Positions 33,711-45,475 of a stretch of 64,000 nt of DNA are shown piece by piece (the stretch's first letter is position 1; every line of letters starts with the position of its first letter). The DNA comes from Ursus arctos (Eukaryota; Chordata; Mammalia; Carnivora; Ursidae). The notes under the pieces were generated by a model. It saw nothing but the letters and a program-made list of their open reading frames with translations. It made no database searches and was not told where the DNA came from. The DNA lies in the NCBI RefSeq assembly GCF_023065955.2, contig NW_026623050.1, positions 24,448,501-24,512,500 on the forward strand, in the 5' to 3' direction. A program made the translations under genes and the position numbers.

Positions 33711-34254
33711 TCTTGCTCAATTTAAGGTACCTCTGTGTTGGAGTTCTCATGTGACTTGATTTTTATTTTTTGGTTTGTTAATAAGCTTTGTGAACCAATT
33801 TATTGCTCTAGTAACTCCCTACCACAGAGGAGGGAAGGGGCTGTCGCTCTGAGGAGAATAGGTCTTGCAGAAGGGGCCTCTTGTTTCCCTCTTGGCCTTG
33901 TCTATGATCTGACTTACAGCCCCAGTGGGGCACACTGGGCAGACTGTTAATTACACCAGATTGGGCTTGGAAAAGGTGACTAGATCAGAGTGCACACAGC
34001 AATGTTGCCTATATGGAAAACAACCCTGGGTCCTGCCTCCACGTGGGCAGAATATCAGGAAGGGGGTGGAAGTATGTAAATCACAATAGTCCCACAGAGG
34101 TAGCTTCTGAGAAAGTAAAAATTCCTCACCATCTAACACAGAGTACAAGGGGGAGGGTGTGTCTCTACAGGAAGTTTCACATTTCTGGGTGTTAGGACAG
34201 AAGAGGACTCAGTCAACAAATATTTATTGAGTAACAAGCATGTGCTGTACTCTC
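33711..34254. other. Single-copy sequence, nothing recognised
   Basis: No feature that I can support; short open frames overlap on both strands without domains. Confidence 0.35.
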
Positions 34255-34405
34255 TTGCTACTTTAAATGTGGTTCCTGGACAAGCCACATCCACATAACT
34301 TGGGAGCTTCTTAGAAATGCAAGTTCAAGGGTCTATCCCAGACCCACTGAGTCAGCATCCTAAGGTGATCCTTACATTACAGTTTGAGAAATGCCGCTAG
34401 ACACA
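34255..34405 (-). mobile_element. MER5-type hAT DNA transposon remnant
   Basis: 'aaatgtggttcctggacaag', 'acataacttgggagcttc', 'ttagaaatgcaagttc', 'ccagacccactgagtcagc' and 'gtttgagaaatgc' are the reverse complement of the MER5 (Charlie-derived) non-autonomous element. The terminal inverted repeats are decayed. No coding capacity is expected. Confidence 0.85.
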
Positions 34406-35139
34406 ATGTTAGGTGATCTTCTAATCTCTACCACTGATGTCCATTTAACACATTATAAAAACAGAAGTCCAGGTCACACATCTGCCAAAACTTGCTTATG
34501 TTACAACTTAAGATATAACTCTAACTCACTATGCTAGGAGCAGGGCATAGGTATTTACAGTGATATGAAGTAGGCAAAGGCCTTTTACCAAGATTTCATA
34601 TGCAAGCGAAGAAAGAGCCTTACTTCACAGCAAACAAGGATGCCTCAATCCACCTGATACAGGTAGACCAACAAGGCTCCCATTTCTACATTCAGGTTGG
34701 AAGAGTTTCCCATATAGAAACTCTAGACACTAGGAAGACCTAGGAAATAGAGGCTGGTCTCATCTGGTTTCCAGCTGGCAATGAGAGAGTGCTAGAAGGA
34801 AAATTACCCAATTCATTTAGCCAGCTAATTTATTTAGGTCTTTCACTAGTCCATAGCCCTTGTATGGGAGAAATCACATGAGGAAGATAAACACCAGGGA
34901 GAGATGTCTCCACTGATTTCATTGGACAGTTGTGTTACATTTTATCTTCATTTTCTGCTCTAATAGATGCTGGTAATACTTCTTGACAGGTTGTGTAGAG
35001 CCACAGATTTTCCAAAGCCAAATGGAAGTGACTTTAAAGATATTGTAGAAATTAATGACCCATGAGAGTTTTCTATGGACTTATATCTACTCTCCCTGGA
35101 GCTTCCTCCATGTCAATCTTTATCAACTTATCTATTTCC
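34406..35139. other. Single-copy sequence, nothing recognised
   Basis: No feature that I can support. Confidence 0.35.
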
Positions 35140-35620
35140 CAGCATTTTACTTTTACATTTTTCTTTTTTTAATTACAAAAGCATTGTATAAATTCATGTT
35201 TTAGAAAAAAATCAATACAAAAATATAATAGCAAAAAATTGAAAAATCTCCTTTACTCTCCTACTCAAGTGTAATTACTGTTAACAGTGGAATGCATTTT
35301 TCCAGACCTTATTCAAATTTACCTTGCATATGCATATATCCACATGTAGTAGTTTTACATACTTGGACTATACTTTATTATTACTATGCAACTTTCTTTT
35401 TGCTTACTTGTTTTTTTCCACTTTATTTTGGAGATGGGTCTCTCTCTCACCATATATTATATACATAAAATTTCTTTTCTTTTTTAAATATACATATAAT
35501 TTCTAAAGAGTGGCACAATGTTCTATAAACTAGATTTATCCTGATTAATTTAATCATTCCTCTATTGATAAAGATTTAGTTTAGTTCCAATGAGTTTTTA
35601 AACAATTATAACAAATTTTC
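35140..35620. repeat. Old L1-like LINE fragment
   Basis: 'tgtaattactgttaacagtg', 'gcatttttccagacc', 'tgcatatgcatatatcc', 'actttctttttgctt' and 'aatcattcctctattgataa' form a widespread mammalian repeat that I associate with old L1 or HAL1 elements. A similar piece is at 61830-62050. Family and orientation are uncertain. Confidence 0.5.
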
Positions 35621-36063
35621 CAGATGATCAGATATAAGAGCAATATATGAAAATCAAGAACTTTCCATATATTACCAATAACTAATCAGAATATATAATT
35701 ATTAAAAAGTCCATTCACAGTAATAGAAAAGAAGTGTGCAAGGACAATATGAAAAAAATATATACAAAATATATTGAGAGGTATAAAAAACAGAATAGAA
35801 GAGACATATACCTTGTTTGTTCTTAGATGAGAAGATACATGTTGTAAACATATCAATTACCTCAACAACTATCTTTACAAAAACCAATGCAATCCCAAAC
35901 AAATGGCAGTGGGATAGTTCATACAACTTGACGAACTGGATGTAAAGTTATTCTGGAACAGTAAGTGTGAGGGATAGCCAAGCAAATTTGGGCAAGAGTA
36001 AAAATACACAGCTAAAACTCCTTCAATTTTGGTGAGTGGATTTGCTTTAACTCTAATGTCACC
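35621..36063 (+). mobile_element. L1 LINE, distal ORF2 remnant
   Basis: 'aaaaccaatgcaatccc', 'gtaaagttattctggaac' and 'gggatagccaagcaaat' are plus-strand L1 ORF2 blocks. The coding frame is broken. The element is interrupted at 36064 by a segment of opposite L1 polarity and resumes as 3' UTR at 36256. Confidence 0.7.
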
Positions 36064-36255
36064 ACCTCTTGAGATTGTCTATTTCTTCTTGTGTGATGTT
36101 TGGCAAGTTGTGTCTTTCAAGGAATTTGTTCATTTCACCTAGGTTATCAAATTCGTGAGCATAGACTTGTTTGTAGTATTCCTTTATTATCATTTTAATG
36201 TCCATAGGATCCGTAGCGATGTCCCATCTCTTATTTCTGATAGTAATTTGTGTCA
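36064..36255 (-). repeat. 192-bp exact duplicate of L1 ORF2 (copy 1)
   Basis: This segment is identical, base for base on my reading, to 38595-38786 and in the same orientation on the window. Both carry antisense L1 ORF2 sequence. Here it sits between plus-strand ORF2 and plus-strand 3' UTR of a different, diverged L1, so polarity switches twice. The start (acctcttgag) and end (ttgtgtca) of identity are sharp. Confidence 0.9.
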
Positions 36256-36570
36256 GAGAAAAACAAACACTGTCTTATATGTGGACTAAAAAAACTGAAC
36301 TCATTCATACAGAGAACAGATTGGTGGTTGCCAGAGGTGGGCAGGGGGTGGGGGAAATGGGTAAAAGTGGTCAAAGGGTAAAAACTTCCACTTATAAGAT
36401 AAATAAGTTCTGGAGATACAATGCATAGCATGGTGACTATTGTTAAAAATAAATACTGCATTGTATATTTGAAAGATGCTAAGAGAATAGATCTTAAAAG
36501 TTCTCATCACAAGAAAAAAAACCTTGTAACTATGAAAGGTGATGGATGCTAACTAACCTTATTGTGGTAA

Positions 36571-36601
<31 letters not shown>

Positions 36602-36710
36602 CATATACATACATATATATATAAAATCATTTTGTATACCTTAAGCTAATACAATGTTATGTGTCAATTATTTCTCAACTGTATCTCAATAAAACTGGGG
36701 GAAAAGATTT
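36256..36710 (+). mobile_element. Carnivore L1 3' UTR
   Basis: 'acagagaacagattggtggt', 'tgccagaggtgggcag', 'gatacaatgcatagcatgg', 'gatcttaaaagttctcatc' and 'gtcaattatttctcaac' then 'tctcaataaaact' give the complete 3' end order of a carnivore L1 in plus orientation. A TG/TA microsatellite lies inside it. Confidence 0.88.
36571..36622 (+). repeat. (TG)n with (TA)-rich continuation
   Basis: About 14 TG units (36571-36598) lead into 'atacatatacatacatatat'. It lies within the L1 3' UTR, where such tracts are common. Confidence 0.95.
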
Positions 36711-36789
36711 TTATCTAAATTTTTGATGTTTTACAATTATTCCTTTTCTCATATACTAAAAATCTGGGTTCCTAATAATATTAACATAT

Positions 36790-39165
36790 TTAGGTACATT
36801 ATTCTATTATTTCTCTGATGACGTATGATGTGGAATATCTTTCATATGATTATTTGCCATCTGTGTATCTTCTTTGGTGAGGTGTCTGTTAAGGTCTTTG
36901 GCCCAGTTTTTAATCAGGTTATTTTCTTCTTGTTGTTATTTTGGGGAACAGTCCTTTATCAAATGTGTCTTTTGCAAATGTGTTTTAGTTTGAGGCCTCT
37001 TTTAATTCTCTTGACACTGTCATTCACAGAGCAGAAATTTTTAATTTTAATGAACTCTAACTTACCAGTTTTTTCATGGGCGGTGCTTTCAGTATTATAT
37101 ATAAAAACTCCTTGTCATACCCAAGGTCATCTAGGTTTTTTCCTGTATTATCTGCTAGGAATTTTACAGTTTTGCATTTTACATCTACATCTATGACCCA
37201 TTTTGAGTTAATTTTTGTAAAGTGTGTAAGATCTGTGTCCAGATTTATTTATTTTTTTGCATGGGGATGTACAGTTGATCCGGCACCATTTATTGAAGAA
37301 ACTATCTTTGCTCCATTATATTGCCTTTACTCCTTTGTCGAAGATCAGTTAACCATATTTATGGCGGTCTATTTCTGGGTTATTTTGTTCCACTGATCTA
37401 TTTGTTCTTTCATTAGTACCACATTATTTTGATTACTGTCGGTTTATAGTAAGTCTTGGAGTCATGTGTATCAGTCCTCCAACTTTGCTGTTCTCCTTTA
37501 ATATTGTATTGGCTCTTTGGGGTCTTTTGCCTCTCTATGCAAACTTTAGAATCAGATTAATACCCACAAAATAACTTGCTGGTATTCTGAATGGGATTGC
37601 ACTGGATCTATTGATTGAGTTGGGAAAAAGAGACAACTTGACAATATTGAATCTTCCTATCCGTGACTGTGGAATATCTCTCCATTTGTTTAGTTTGTCT
37701 TTGATTTCATTCATCAGAGTTTTGTAGTTTTCCTCATATAGATCTTGGACATATTTTGTCAGATTTATATGTATTTCATTTTCGGGGTGGTAATGTAAAT
37801 GGTATTGTGTTTTCAATTTCAAATTCCACTTGTTCACTGCTGGTATATAGCAAAATACATTTGTATATTAACCTTGTATCTGCCTCACTTGCTATAATTG
37901 CTTATTAGTTCCAGTTTTTCTGTCAATTCTTTTGGTTTTTCTCCATAGACAAACAGGTCATCTGAGAACAAAGACGATTTTACTTCTTCCTTCTCAATCT
38001 GTGTGCCTTTTATTTCCTTTTCTTGCCTTATGCATTAGCTAGAACTTCCAGTATGATGTACCTTGTATCTGATTCTTAGAGGGAAAGTTTTGAGTTTCTC
38101 ACCATTAAGTATGATGTCAGCTATCAGTTTTTTTTGTCATTAAGTTGAGAAAATTCCCCTATGTTTCTTGTTTACTAAGTTTTTACCATGAATGAGTTTG
38201 GAATTTTGTCAAATTCTTTTTCTGCATTTATTGATATGATCATATGATTTTTCTTTTTTTAACCTGCTGATATGATGGACTACAATTAATGTTGTAGTAT
38301 TTCCTACCTAGAATAAATCCCACTTGATCATGGTGTAAAATTCTTTTCGTACATTTTTGGACTCAATTCGTTCTTTTACTGTAACATTTTTCTCTGGTGT
38401 TATTAGGGTAATGCTGTCCTCATAGAACAAGTTAGGAAGTATTCCTTCTGCTTCTATCTTCTAAAAGACATTGTATAGAACTAGTATAATTTCTTCCTTA
38501 TATATTTGGCAGTATTCACTGATGAACCCACCTGGGCCTGATGTCTTCTCTTTTGAAATATTATTAGTTATTGATTAATTTCTTTCATAGATCTGAACCT
38601 CTTGAGATTGTCTATTTCTTCTTGTGTGATGTTTGGCAAGTTGTGTCTTTCAAGGAATTTGTTCATTTCACCTAGGTTATCAAATTCGTGAGCATAGACT
38701 TGTTTGTAGTATTCCTTTATTATCATTTTAATGTCCATAGGATCCGTAGCGATGTCCCATCTCTTATTTCTGATAGTAATTTGTGTCATCTCTCTTTTTT
38801 TCTTAGCCAGCCTGGCTCAGGGTTTATTGATTTTACTAATCTCTTTAAAGTGTCAGCACTTTGGTTCATTAATTCTATTAATTTCCTGTTATCAATTTCA
38901 TTGATTCCTGTTCTAATTCTTATTATTTCTTTTCTTTTCCTTACTTTGGATTTAATTTGCTCTTCTTTTTCTAGTTTTCAAAGGTGAAAGTTTAGATGAT
39001 TGATTTCAGATCTTTCTTCTTTTTTCATATATGCACTTAATGCTGTAAATTTTTCTCTCATCATTGCCCTTCACTGCACTGCACAAATTTTGATGTTTTT
39101 TTATTTTCATTCAGTCCAAAAATATTTTTGAATATTTAAATTTCTCTCAAGATTTCTTTTTGACT
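36790..39165 (-). mobile_element. L1 LINE, ORF2 and 3' region remnant, minus strand
   Basis: Minus-strand peptides typical of L1 ORF2 survive: at 37535-37837 'KYVQDLYEENYKTLMNEI' and 'WRDIPQSRIGRFNIVKLS', and at 38568-38789 'MDIKMIIKEYYKQVYAHEF' and 'LERHNLPNITQEEIDNLK'. Plus-strand antisense landmarks include 'gcaccatttattgaagaaac' and 'ttgagttaatttttgtaaag'. ORF2 is broken by stops and indels, so no active reverse transcriptase is encoded. The 192-bp exact duplicate (copy 2) lies inside. Confidence 0.9.
38595..38786 (-). repeat. 192-bp exact duplicate of L1 ORF2 (copy 2)
   Basis: Identical to 36064-36255. Here the segment is in its natural place: the L1 ORF2 frame continues to both sides, so this copy is the likely donor or parental arrangement. 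Confidence 0.9.
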
Positions 39166-39420
39166 CATGTGTTTATCCAATCAAGAAACATTTTATTGAG
39201 CTTCTATCCTGTACTAGGTACTAAGGATACAAAACTGAATAAAACATTCTTCCTTCGAGAGTTCTATCTAGTAGAGTAGAAGGACATGGGAACCATTAAC
39301 TATAATGAAATGTGATAATAAATACATAATTGGGAATAGTATATACTATTCTGGGGAGAAAGATGAAGGAAAATTAAATCTGCCCTGGGGAGTCAAGAAA
39401 TACTTTCTTAAGTGACTCTT
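39166..39420 (-). repeat. L2 LINE 3' end remnant
   Basis: 'attttattgagcttctatcc', 'gtactaggtactaaggatac' and 'aaaactgaataaaaca' are the reverse complement of the L2 terminus. Confidence 0.65.
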
Positions 39421-39492
39421 ACTCAAATATAACCTCGTTTCTTATTTTGTTTGATGGTTTCATGCACGATTAATTTACTTCTTCATCAATAC

Positions 39493-39862
39493 TTCCACAA
39501 CACTTAAAACAATTTTTTTTAACTTTTTTTCATTCATGTATTCAATCTTTTTCTTTTTTAGGGTACTTTTTAAAAAAATTATGTTCAGTTAGCCAACATA
39601 TAGTACATCATTAGTTTTTGATGCAGTGTTCAATGATTCATTAGTTGCATATAACACTCAGTGCTCATCACAACACATGCCCTCCTTAATATCCATCAGC
39701 CGGCTACCCCATCCCTCCACCCCCTTCCTTCTGAAACCCTCAGTTTGTTTTCCCAGCGTCCAGAGTCTCTCATGGTTTGTCTCCCTCACCGATTTCTTCC
39801 CCTTCCATTTTCCCTCCCTTCCCCTCTGGTGCTCCGTGCTATTCCTTAGTTCCACAACACTT
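39493..39862 (-). mobile_element. 5'-truncated carnivore L1 3' end with perfect target-site duplication
   Basis: A T-rich reversed tail (39506 to about 39575) leads into 'agttagccaacatatagtac', 'gttgcatataacactcagtg', 'ctccttaatatccatcagc' and 'ccctcagtttgttttcc', the antisense of the carnivore L1 3' end. A perfect 13-bp duplication, ttccacaacactt, flanks it (39493-39505 and 39850-39862). About 340 bases were inserted. Confidence 0.9.
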
Positions 39863-39896
39863 TTATATTTATCAACTGTATCAGTTATCACAATTT

Positions 39897-40112
39897 ACTA
39901 CAGTTTATTTGTTTTAAAGATTTTATTTATTTATTTGTCAGAAAGAGACAGAGACCATGAGCAGGGGGAGCATCAGGCAGAGGGAAAAGCATGTTCCGTG
40001 CTGAGCAAGGAGCCTGATGCGGGACTCCATTCCAGCACCCTGGGATCATGACCTGAGCCGAAGGCAGACACTTAACCAACTGAGCCACCTAGGCATCGAC
40101 TACAGTTTGTTT
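39897..40112 (-). mobile_element. Carnivore tRNA-Lys SINE, minus strand, with target-site duplication
   Basis: The reversed tail (aaagattttatttatttatt) precedes 'gagcagggggagcatcagg', 'ctgatgcgggactcc', 'gggatcatgacctgagcc' and 'ccaactgagccacctaggc' to 40098. The duplication actacagtttattt (39897-39910) and actacagtttgttt (40099-40112) differs at one base. Confidence 0.92.
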
Positions 40113-40265
40113 ATAACTCTATCACTTACATGAAATTGTTAGTTTCTTGAAATCATGGTACAGATTTTCCTCATCTTTGTATTTCTAGGATCCAACAGTG
40201 TCCACAATACAACAAAGCTCAGTAAACTTTTTAAATAAGTATATGCACGTATGGATGGATAAATG
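40113..40265 (+). repeat. Possible L2 3' end remnant
   Basis: 'cctcatctttgtatttctag', 'caacagtgtccacaatacaa' and 'cagtaaactttttaaataag' with an ATGGATGGATAAATGA-like end resemble an L2 3' terminus. Low certainty. Confidence 0.4.
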
Positions 40266-42730
40266 AGGTAATATATGACATTATTACAACTGTTATATTA
40301 GTAAAGCTATATTATTCATCAACACAAAAATTTGTGCAGACATTAGAGCAGTAACTTGGTGAACATGAAAAAAGACAGCCTTAATTGAACACATAGATGA
40401 ATAACAGTAAAATACTGAAATTCATATTTTAAAATAATGCATTGTAGATACTCATTTCTGTGTATGTCTTATAGAAACATTTACCCCTTTTGAGCAAATA
40501 TTTGTTTGCAAATGTTCTCTTATACTAAATTAATAAATAACTACTCTTTTCATTGCCTAAAGTTGGAGGATCACCTGGTTATATTTGAGGATAACACAAT
40601 CATTCTAGGTGGCTATTATAACCCCAAGAAGATGAATTCAGGTGCATTTAGAATGACTGCCTTTAGCAAAAATCCCAGAGTTGTGCTTAACTATAAGGTG
40701 GAGAGAAATTTAGCAAAGGCTCAAGGGTAAAACCCCGAACTCTGACATTTTAATATTCTACTATACAAAACATGTTTCTAAGAGTCATAACACATGCCAC
40801 TTCTATGACTTCTCTTTGGGAATGCAATTAACATTCTTACAGTAACTGGAAATGGTAAATTCTTAAATTGTTAATAGCTTCCCCAGGCTTCTGATCCTTT
40901 GCAGGGCATTTGGCTCCAAATTATGAAAATATTGTGATGTATGCTCATCAGCCTATAATCCTAAATCCCTTTCTACTACTGAAAACAACTTTTGGACTGG
41001 GGATTAAACTACAGGGATCTACTTCTGAGCAAGAAGTATTTTAACATGGAAATCCATTGCACATTTTGTACCTGTTTTCTTGAATACTGACAGATAACAG
41101 GTCTGGATTTTAGACCTAAAATCTATTTTGCTAAATACAATGTCATGTTTAACGTATAGTAAATGCCGCCAATTGTCAGACATGGTTTCAGTGCTGGGGA
41201 GGAGGAATCATGGTGACAAATGGTGCCTGTCGGTAACTAAGTATGTAATGGGAGGTGACACTGAATGGGGAAGGCAAGGGTGGGGCTCCGAAAACAGGAT
41301 CTTGTTACAGAACATAAATGCAACAACCTTCAAGAAATTAAACAAAGACATGTAGGCAGAGGAAACATAAGGTAAGGAAATATTCAGATGAAGTAAACAG
41401 AAAAAATGAAAGTGGACAACAAATTAAAATTGAGATTTCCCAACCACAACTGCACAGAGGGAAACACCATTTATATATTAAATGAGAAAAAACAGATGCT
41501 CAGCATAATAAAAGTTTCTCACATATGTCTTCATGAAAAGCCCACTGTGTGCAAATGGAGATGTGTTATATGTCACTTATGGAAACTTTTGAAAATCTTT
41601 AAAACAATATTACATATTGTCTGTAGATACTTGGATATGTACTAACAGCACACACAATGCGAAAAGTAAAGATACGTACCAACTTTAGGATAGTGGTTAC
41701 TTCTAAGGCTGGGTGGGGGGAGTGTTAAACTATATTTATAACATTCCATTCTTTTTAAAAAATGAGACAGATAAAGCAAAAAGTAAACTTTTCACGACAC
41801 TCTGGGGTCTATTATTTCCTGTAGGTTTGAAATGTGTCATAAATATAGAGAAAAATATTTAAAGTTTACATGTGAAATATAATGAGCAATGTATTTCAAC
41901 AACCTCAAAGTAAATACAATCAGTACAAGGTCTTACAGTCCTTTCTTTTTAATACTGCTTGATGAAAACCAATGGTAAATGGTTGAAAGAAATGCCAATT
42001 CAGTCTAAGCAGCCTGGTAAGGTGGGGAGGTGGTCAAAATCATGCCAACGGGATTAATGACTCTTTGGTGGTCTGGCCAACCCCAGCAATAGAGAGTACC
42101 ATGTTAGATGAGGGGATGAACTTCCTCTCCTTCAGAAAATTCTCCATAAATGTGGTTCTTCCTGAAATTCTGATAAGCAACAGACAGTGGTGGGTTCAGA
42201 GTTTTATCCCCTGCCAAGTACTTATTTCTTCTGTTAAGTTCCATGCCTTGATACTCAGCCAAGCTGGCATAGAACAGATGTCCTCCACAGAGGGTTGTGG
42301 AGCCTGACAAAGACAAGTGCCTGCATATAAGGCCTCCCATGGCAAGTAGTACTGATGGTACCTGTGGGCAGAGATTGCCTGGATTCCAGGTGGGTTGGGG
42401 GAAAAGCACCAGAGTTCTATGAAGAATCACATCACTACCATTTTTAAAATTAATTTCTTTTTTCAAACGAACAATTTAATTAATCATAACTGTTGTATTA
42501 GTATATTTTGTATGAAGTTTAATAAATGCATAAAACAAGGAGAAGTTTGGGTAACTACAGTAAATATTAAATAGCAAAATGTAATAGCACAAAGTCTTTA
42601 CTGTATTCTTTATTATTGTGCTATTTTCATTGTAACACATCAGCAAATGAATAAACAAGTTCACTCGTATTGGGCATTTTAACTTCCACCTTGGCATTAA
42701 AATAATACTGCTAACAATTCTCTCCAATTT
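40266..42730. other. Mostly single-copy sequence
   Basis: No gene. A possible old L1 3' UTR piece lies around 41460-41890 ('aaagatacgtaccaacttta', 'gatagtggttacttc'). The 120-codon minus-strand frame at 42104-42466 has no domain I recognise and overlaps another open frame on the plus strand. Confidence 0.4.
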
Positions 42731-42914
42731 GAGAGAAAGAGAGGTGTGTGCAGGGGAGGGGGGAGGGCAGAAGGAGAGAGAGACAGAATCTCAAGCAGAT
42801 TCCCCACTGAGCACAGAGCCTGATGTAGGGTTGGATCTCATGACCGTGAGATCATGACCTGAGCCAAAATCCAGAGTAAGACACTTAATCAAATGAGCCG
42901 CCTGGGTGCCCCTA
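42731..42914 (-). mobile_element. Carnivore tRNA-Lys SINE, minus strand, without tail
   Basis: The GA-rich body, 'tccccactgagcacagagcc', 'gaccgtgagatcatgacctg' and 'agccgcctgggtgcccc' are present. The T-rich reversed tail expected on the left is missing, because the GAGAGAAAGAG segment abuts 'ctccaattt' directly. The 3' end was lost or the copy is atypical. Confidence 0.88.
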
Positions 42915-42959
42915 AATGGACTATTTTATTAATTGTCAGCTATTTCATGAAGGTAAACA

Positions 42960-43140
42960 AGAAAGGATGATGTGTCTCAAGTTCTGCCTTTAGCAAACTC
43001 CTTTACTTCCCTGAGACATAATGACTTCGCCTGTAAACGGGACAATTATATCTGAACCACTTGTATCACTGGGCTGATGTGAAGACAAAATGAGAAAATG
43101 TGTAAGCCCTCTGTAAACTGAAATAGCTATTTAAGACAAG
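42960..43140 (+). repeat. MIR SINE remnant
   Basis: 'caaactcctttacttccctg' then 'cctgtaaacgggacaattat', 'gctgatgtgaagacaaaatg' and 'taagccctctgtaaac' follow the plus-strand MIR 3' half. Confidence 0.7.
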
Positions 43141-43524
43141 GTAGAAAACATATGCCACATTCACCAACTTGATAGTGATTTTCCCCTCATCCCTCATCAG
43201 GTGCAGTGTAAATCTAATAAACTGTCTCTTTCAGTTTCTCTCCACCAACTGATCATTCTACCCACTTTTTAGAGGGCATTCAATTCATACTGAGAACAGC
43301 TGTCACAGTTTACGAGGTATTTTTCTAGTGTCTTCTCTAGTACTTCTTTAGATACCAGACATCTCTTTTTTCAGTGACATCATTCTTGCTAAATAAATGT
43401 TTGTTATTCCCCCAGTGGTTTCCATCTGAGTCGGAAATATGCCATAGTTAGCAGCATGACTTACTTGTTGATATCCTTCCGAACTTTATAGAGAGTAACT
43501 GTACTGAAGACACATTACGAAACA

Positions 43525-43712
43525 ACCATCCATTGAGCAACTATTAGGAACAAGGTACTATGCTAAGGATCCACATATTTCCTTTCATTCATTCCGCAAA
43601 ACAACTCCACGAAGCAAGTACTGCGACTGCCCCTATTTTATACGTGAGAAAAATGTTAAGAAAGGTTAAGTAACTTTACCAAAGCTTTCCAACTAGAAAA
43701 ATCCCTTTGATT
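43525..43712 (-). repeat. MIR SINE remnant
   Basis: 'tccattgagcaactattagg', 'tgctaaggatccacatat', 'attttatacgtgagaaaaat' and 'aaggttaagtaactttacc' are the reverse complement of MIR. Confidence 0.8.
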
Positions 43713-44405
43713 CCAAGAGTTTTTTTCAATGGATCCACCCTGTCGAGCAAAATCATCCTGTGCTGGAACTCTTCTGGCACTGTGAAAACTGAACACACTA
43801 AAACAAGGACAAATGAACCAGCTCATCTCACATGCATCTCACTAAGAAAACCTGTATTTGGGTGGGGTTCAAGTGACATTTTAAAAATGAATGCTCAAGA
43901 AGCATTTCATTTTTCTCTACCACTATCTTTGTCACCACAAAGATCAGGACTGTGCTTCAGGAGGGCACCTAGCTTTCCCTAAGACCAAAATCAAATCACC
44001 ACTCCTATCACATTACACAGTTACTGTTGTTCTGTTTAAACTTACCACATTGATTTATTTGTTCCCCACGCCCAACAGTAGGGCACATCATTTTTAACCA
44101 ACAATTGAAATGATATTACCCGTCTATTCCAAAACATCTTTTATGGACTTTTATTTTTTTCATATGCCTTTCATCAATGAAAGAGGTCAGAATCACTCAG
44201 AAAAGCCTACATATCCACAAAAACTTAAAGTTTATTTAGAAATGTAAGCTACATAAGAGAATTCCATTTACTCATAATGTCATCTTAGGACTTAAGAGCA
44301 AATGTCCAAAGATCACCAAATGGGTGTTTAGAAAAACCTACAACTGCAAACATTTAAATAGAGCCAAAAGACCTTTCAACCAACCTCTTTACTCGATAGA
44401 TGCCA
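43713..44405. other. Single-copy sequence, nothing recognised
   Basis: No feature that I can support. Confidence 0.35.
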
Positions 44406-44559
44406 CCTCTGAGGGCTTTTTTTTTTTTTTTAATGTTTTTTTATTACATTATGTTAGTCACCATACAGTACCTCCCTGGTTTCTGATGCAAGGTTAGATG
44501 ATTCATTAGTTGCGTATAACACCCAGTGCACCATGCAATACGTGCCTCCGAGGGCTTTT
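44406..44559 (-). mobile_element. Very short L1 3' end insertion with target-site duplication
   Basis: Only about 125 bases of carnivore L1 3' end are present (44421-44544), starting with a T run, then 'ttattacattatgttagtc', 'gatgattcattagttgcg' and 'tataacacccagtgcacc'. The duplication cctctgagggctttt (44406-44420) and cctccgagggctttt (44545-44559) differs at one base. Confidence 0.88.
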
Positions 44560-44859
44560 GGAGTAGGCTCACCCACGCGCCTTCAACTGATAGAAGCAAT
44601 ACTTAAAGCCCAGTTCTATGTAAATGGTTTTTTTGCTTTGCTTTGTTATAGTGCCTTGACAAACAAATCTATGTAAGTTTCCCAACCATACAGACCTGAG
44701 AATTGCCCTCCAGAAATATTTGAATAAATTAATTTGCTGACTCAAATGCAAATGAAATGTAATTTAGTGGATCTTTTCATCCCAAACCTGAATTCTGTTG
44801 AGGTTCAAGTGCATTTGCTTCAACTTCTGAAATACATTTTGTAAGGATCCTTAGCTGTT

Positions 44860-45475
44860 ACCCACGGATGATATGAATTTATGGAGTGCTAGTCTGGATG
44901 AAAACAGCATTATAACATAAAATGCATCATTAATACTTTAAAACCCAGTATGATTTATATTTATATAAATAACATAAAGGAAACCAATTAAACCAAAATC
45001 ACTGGAGTGTAAATAACATAAAAACTTATTGTTCTGTAAGCTACTGAAAATAAACTAATAATGAAAGTATTTATCATATGTCTAAAAACCAAGCAGGTAC
45101 GAGTGGGTTAAGCAGACTTTGAGGGAAAACATTTTTATTTTTCTGACATCTTTTAATGCAGGCCCAACATTTTCATCGACTCAGATCCATTTAAAATGTG
45201 ACATTATATCTGAAAGTTGCCTTTTGTCCATTTGAGTAATTAATAATTTAAGTGTAACAAGGACATCTTGATTCAAACACTTTGTAATCTGACTAGGAGG
45301 ATATTTAAAATTCATTACAGTACATTAAACTTGCAGTGAACAGTTAGCTTCATTGCAAAATAAATAAACAGCTAATTTGCTTTGATCAGCAGAAATTCTG
45401 ATAAAATCAGCAAAACACCAATTAAAATGTGAAAAATGTCACCTACCATAGTTATTCTAATGGAACATGGACTTA
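44860..45475. promoter_or_regulatory. Candidate conserved AT-rich non-coding element
   Basis: A repeat-free AT-rich block has many ATTA/TAAT and ATAAATAA-type motifs, including GAGTAATTAATAATTTAAG, AACAGCTAATTTGCTTTGAT and AATTAAAATGTG. There is no coding frame. The call rests on motif density; conservation was not measured. Confidence 0.25.

Noticed and set aside
37535..38789. Reverse-transcriptase-like frames as a functional gene
   Set aside because: They are fragments of a decayed L1 ORF2 with stops and frameshifts.
42104..42466. 120-codon minus-strand open frame
   Set aside because: No domain or splice signals recognised, and a plus-strand frame overlaps it. Not enough to call a gene.
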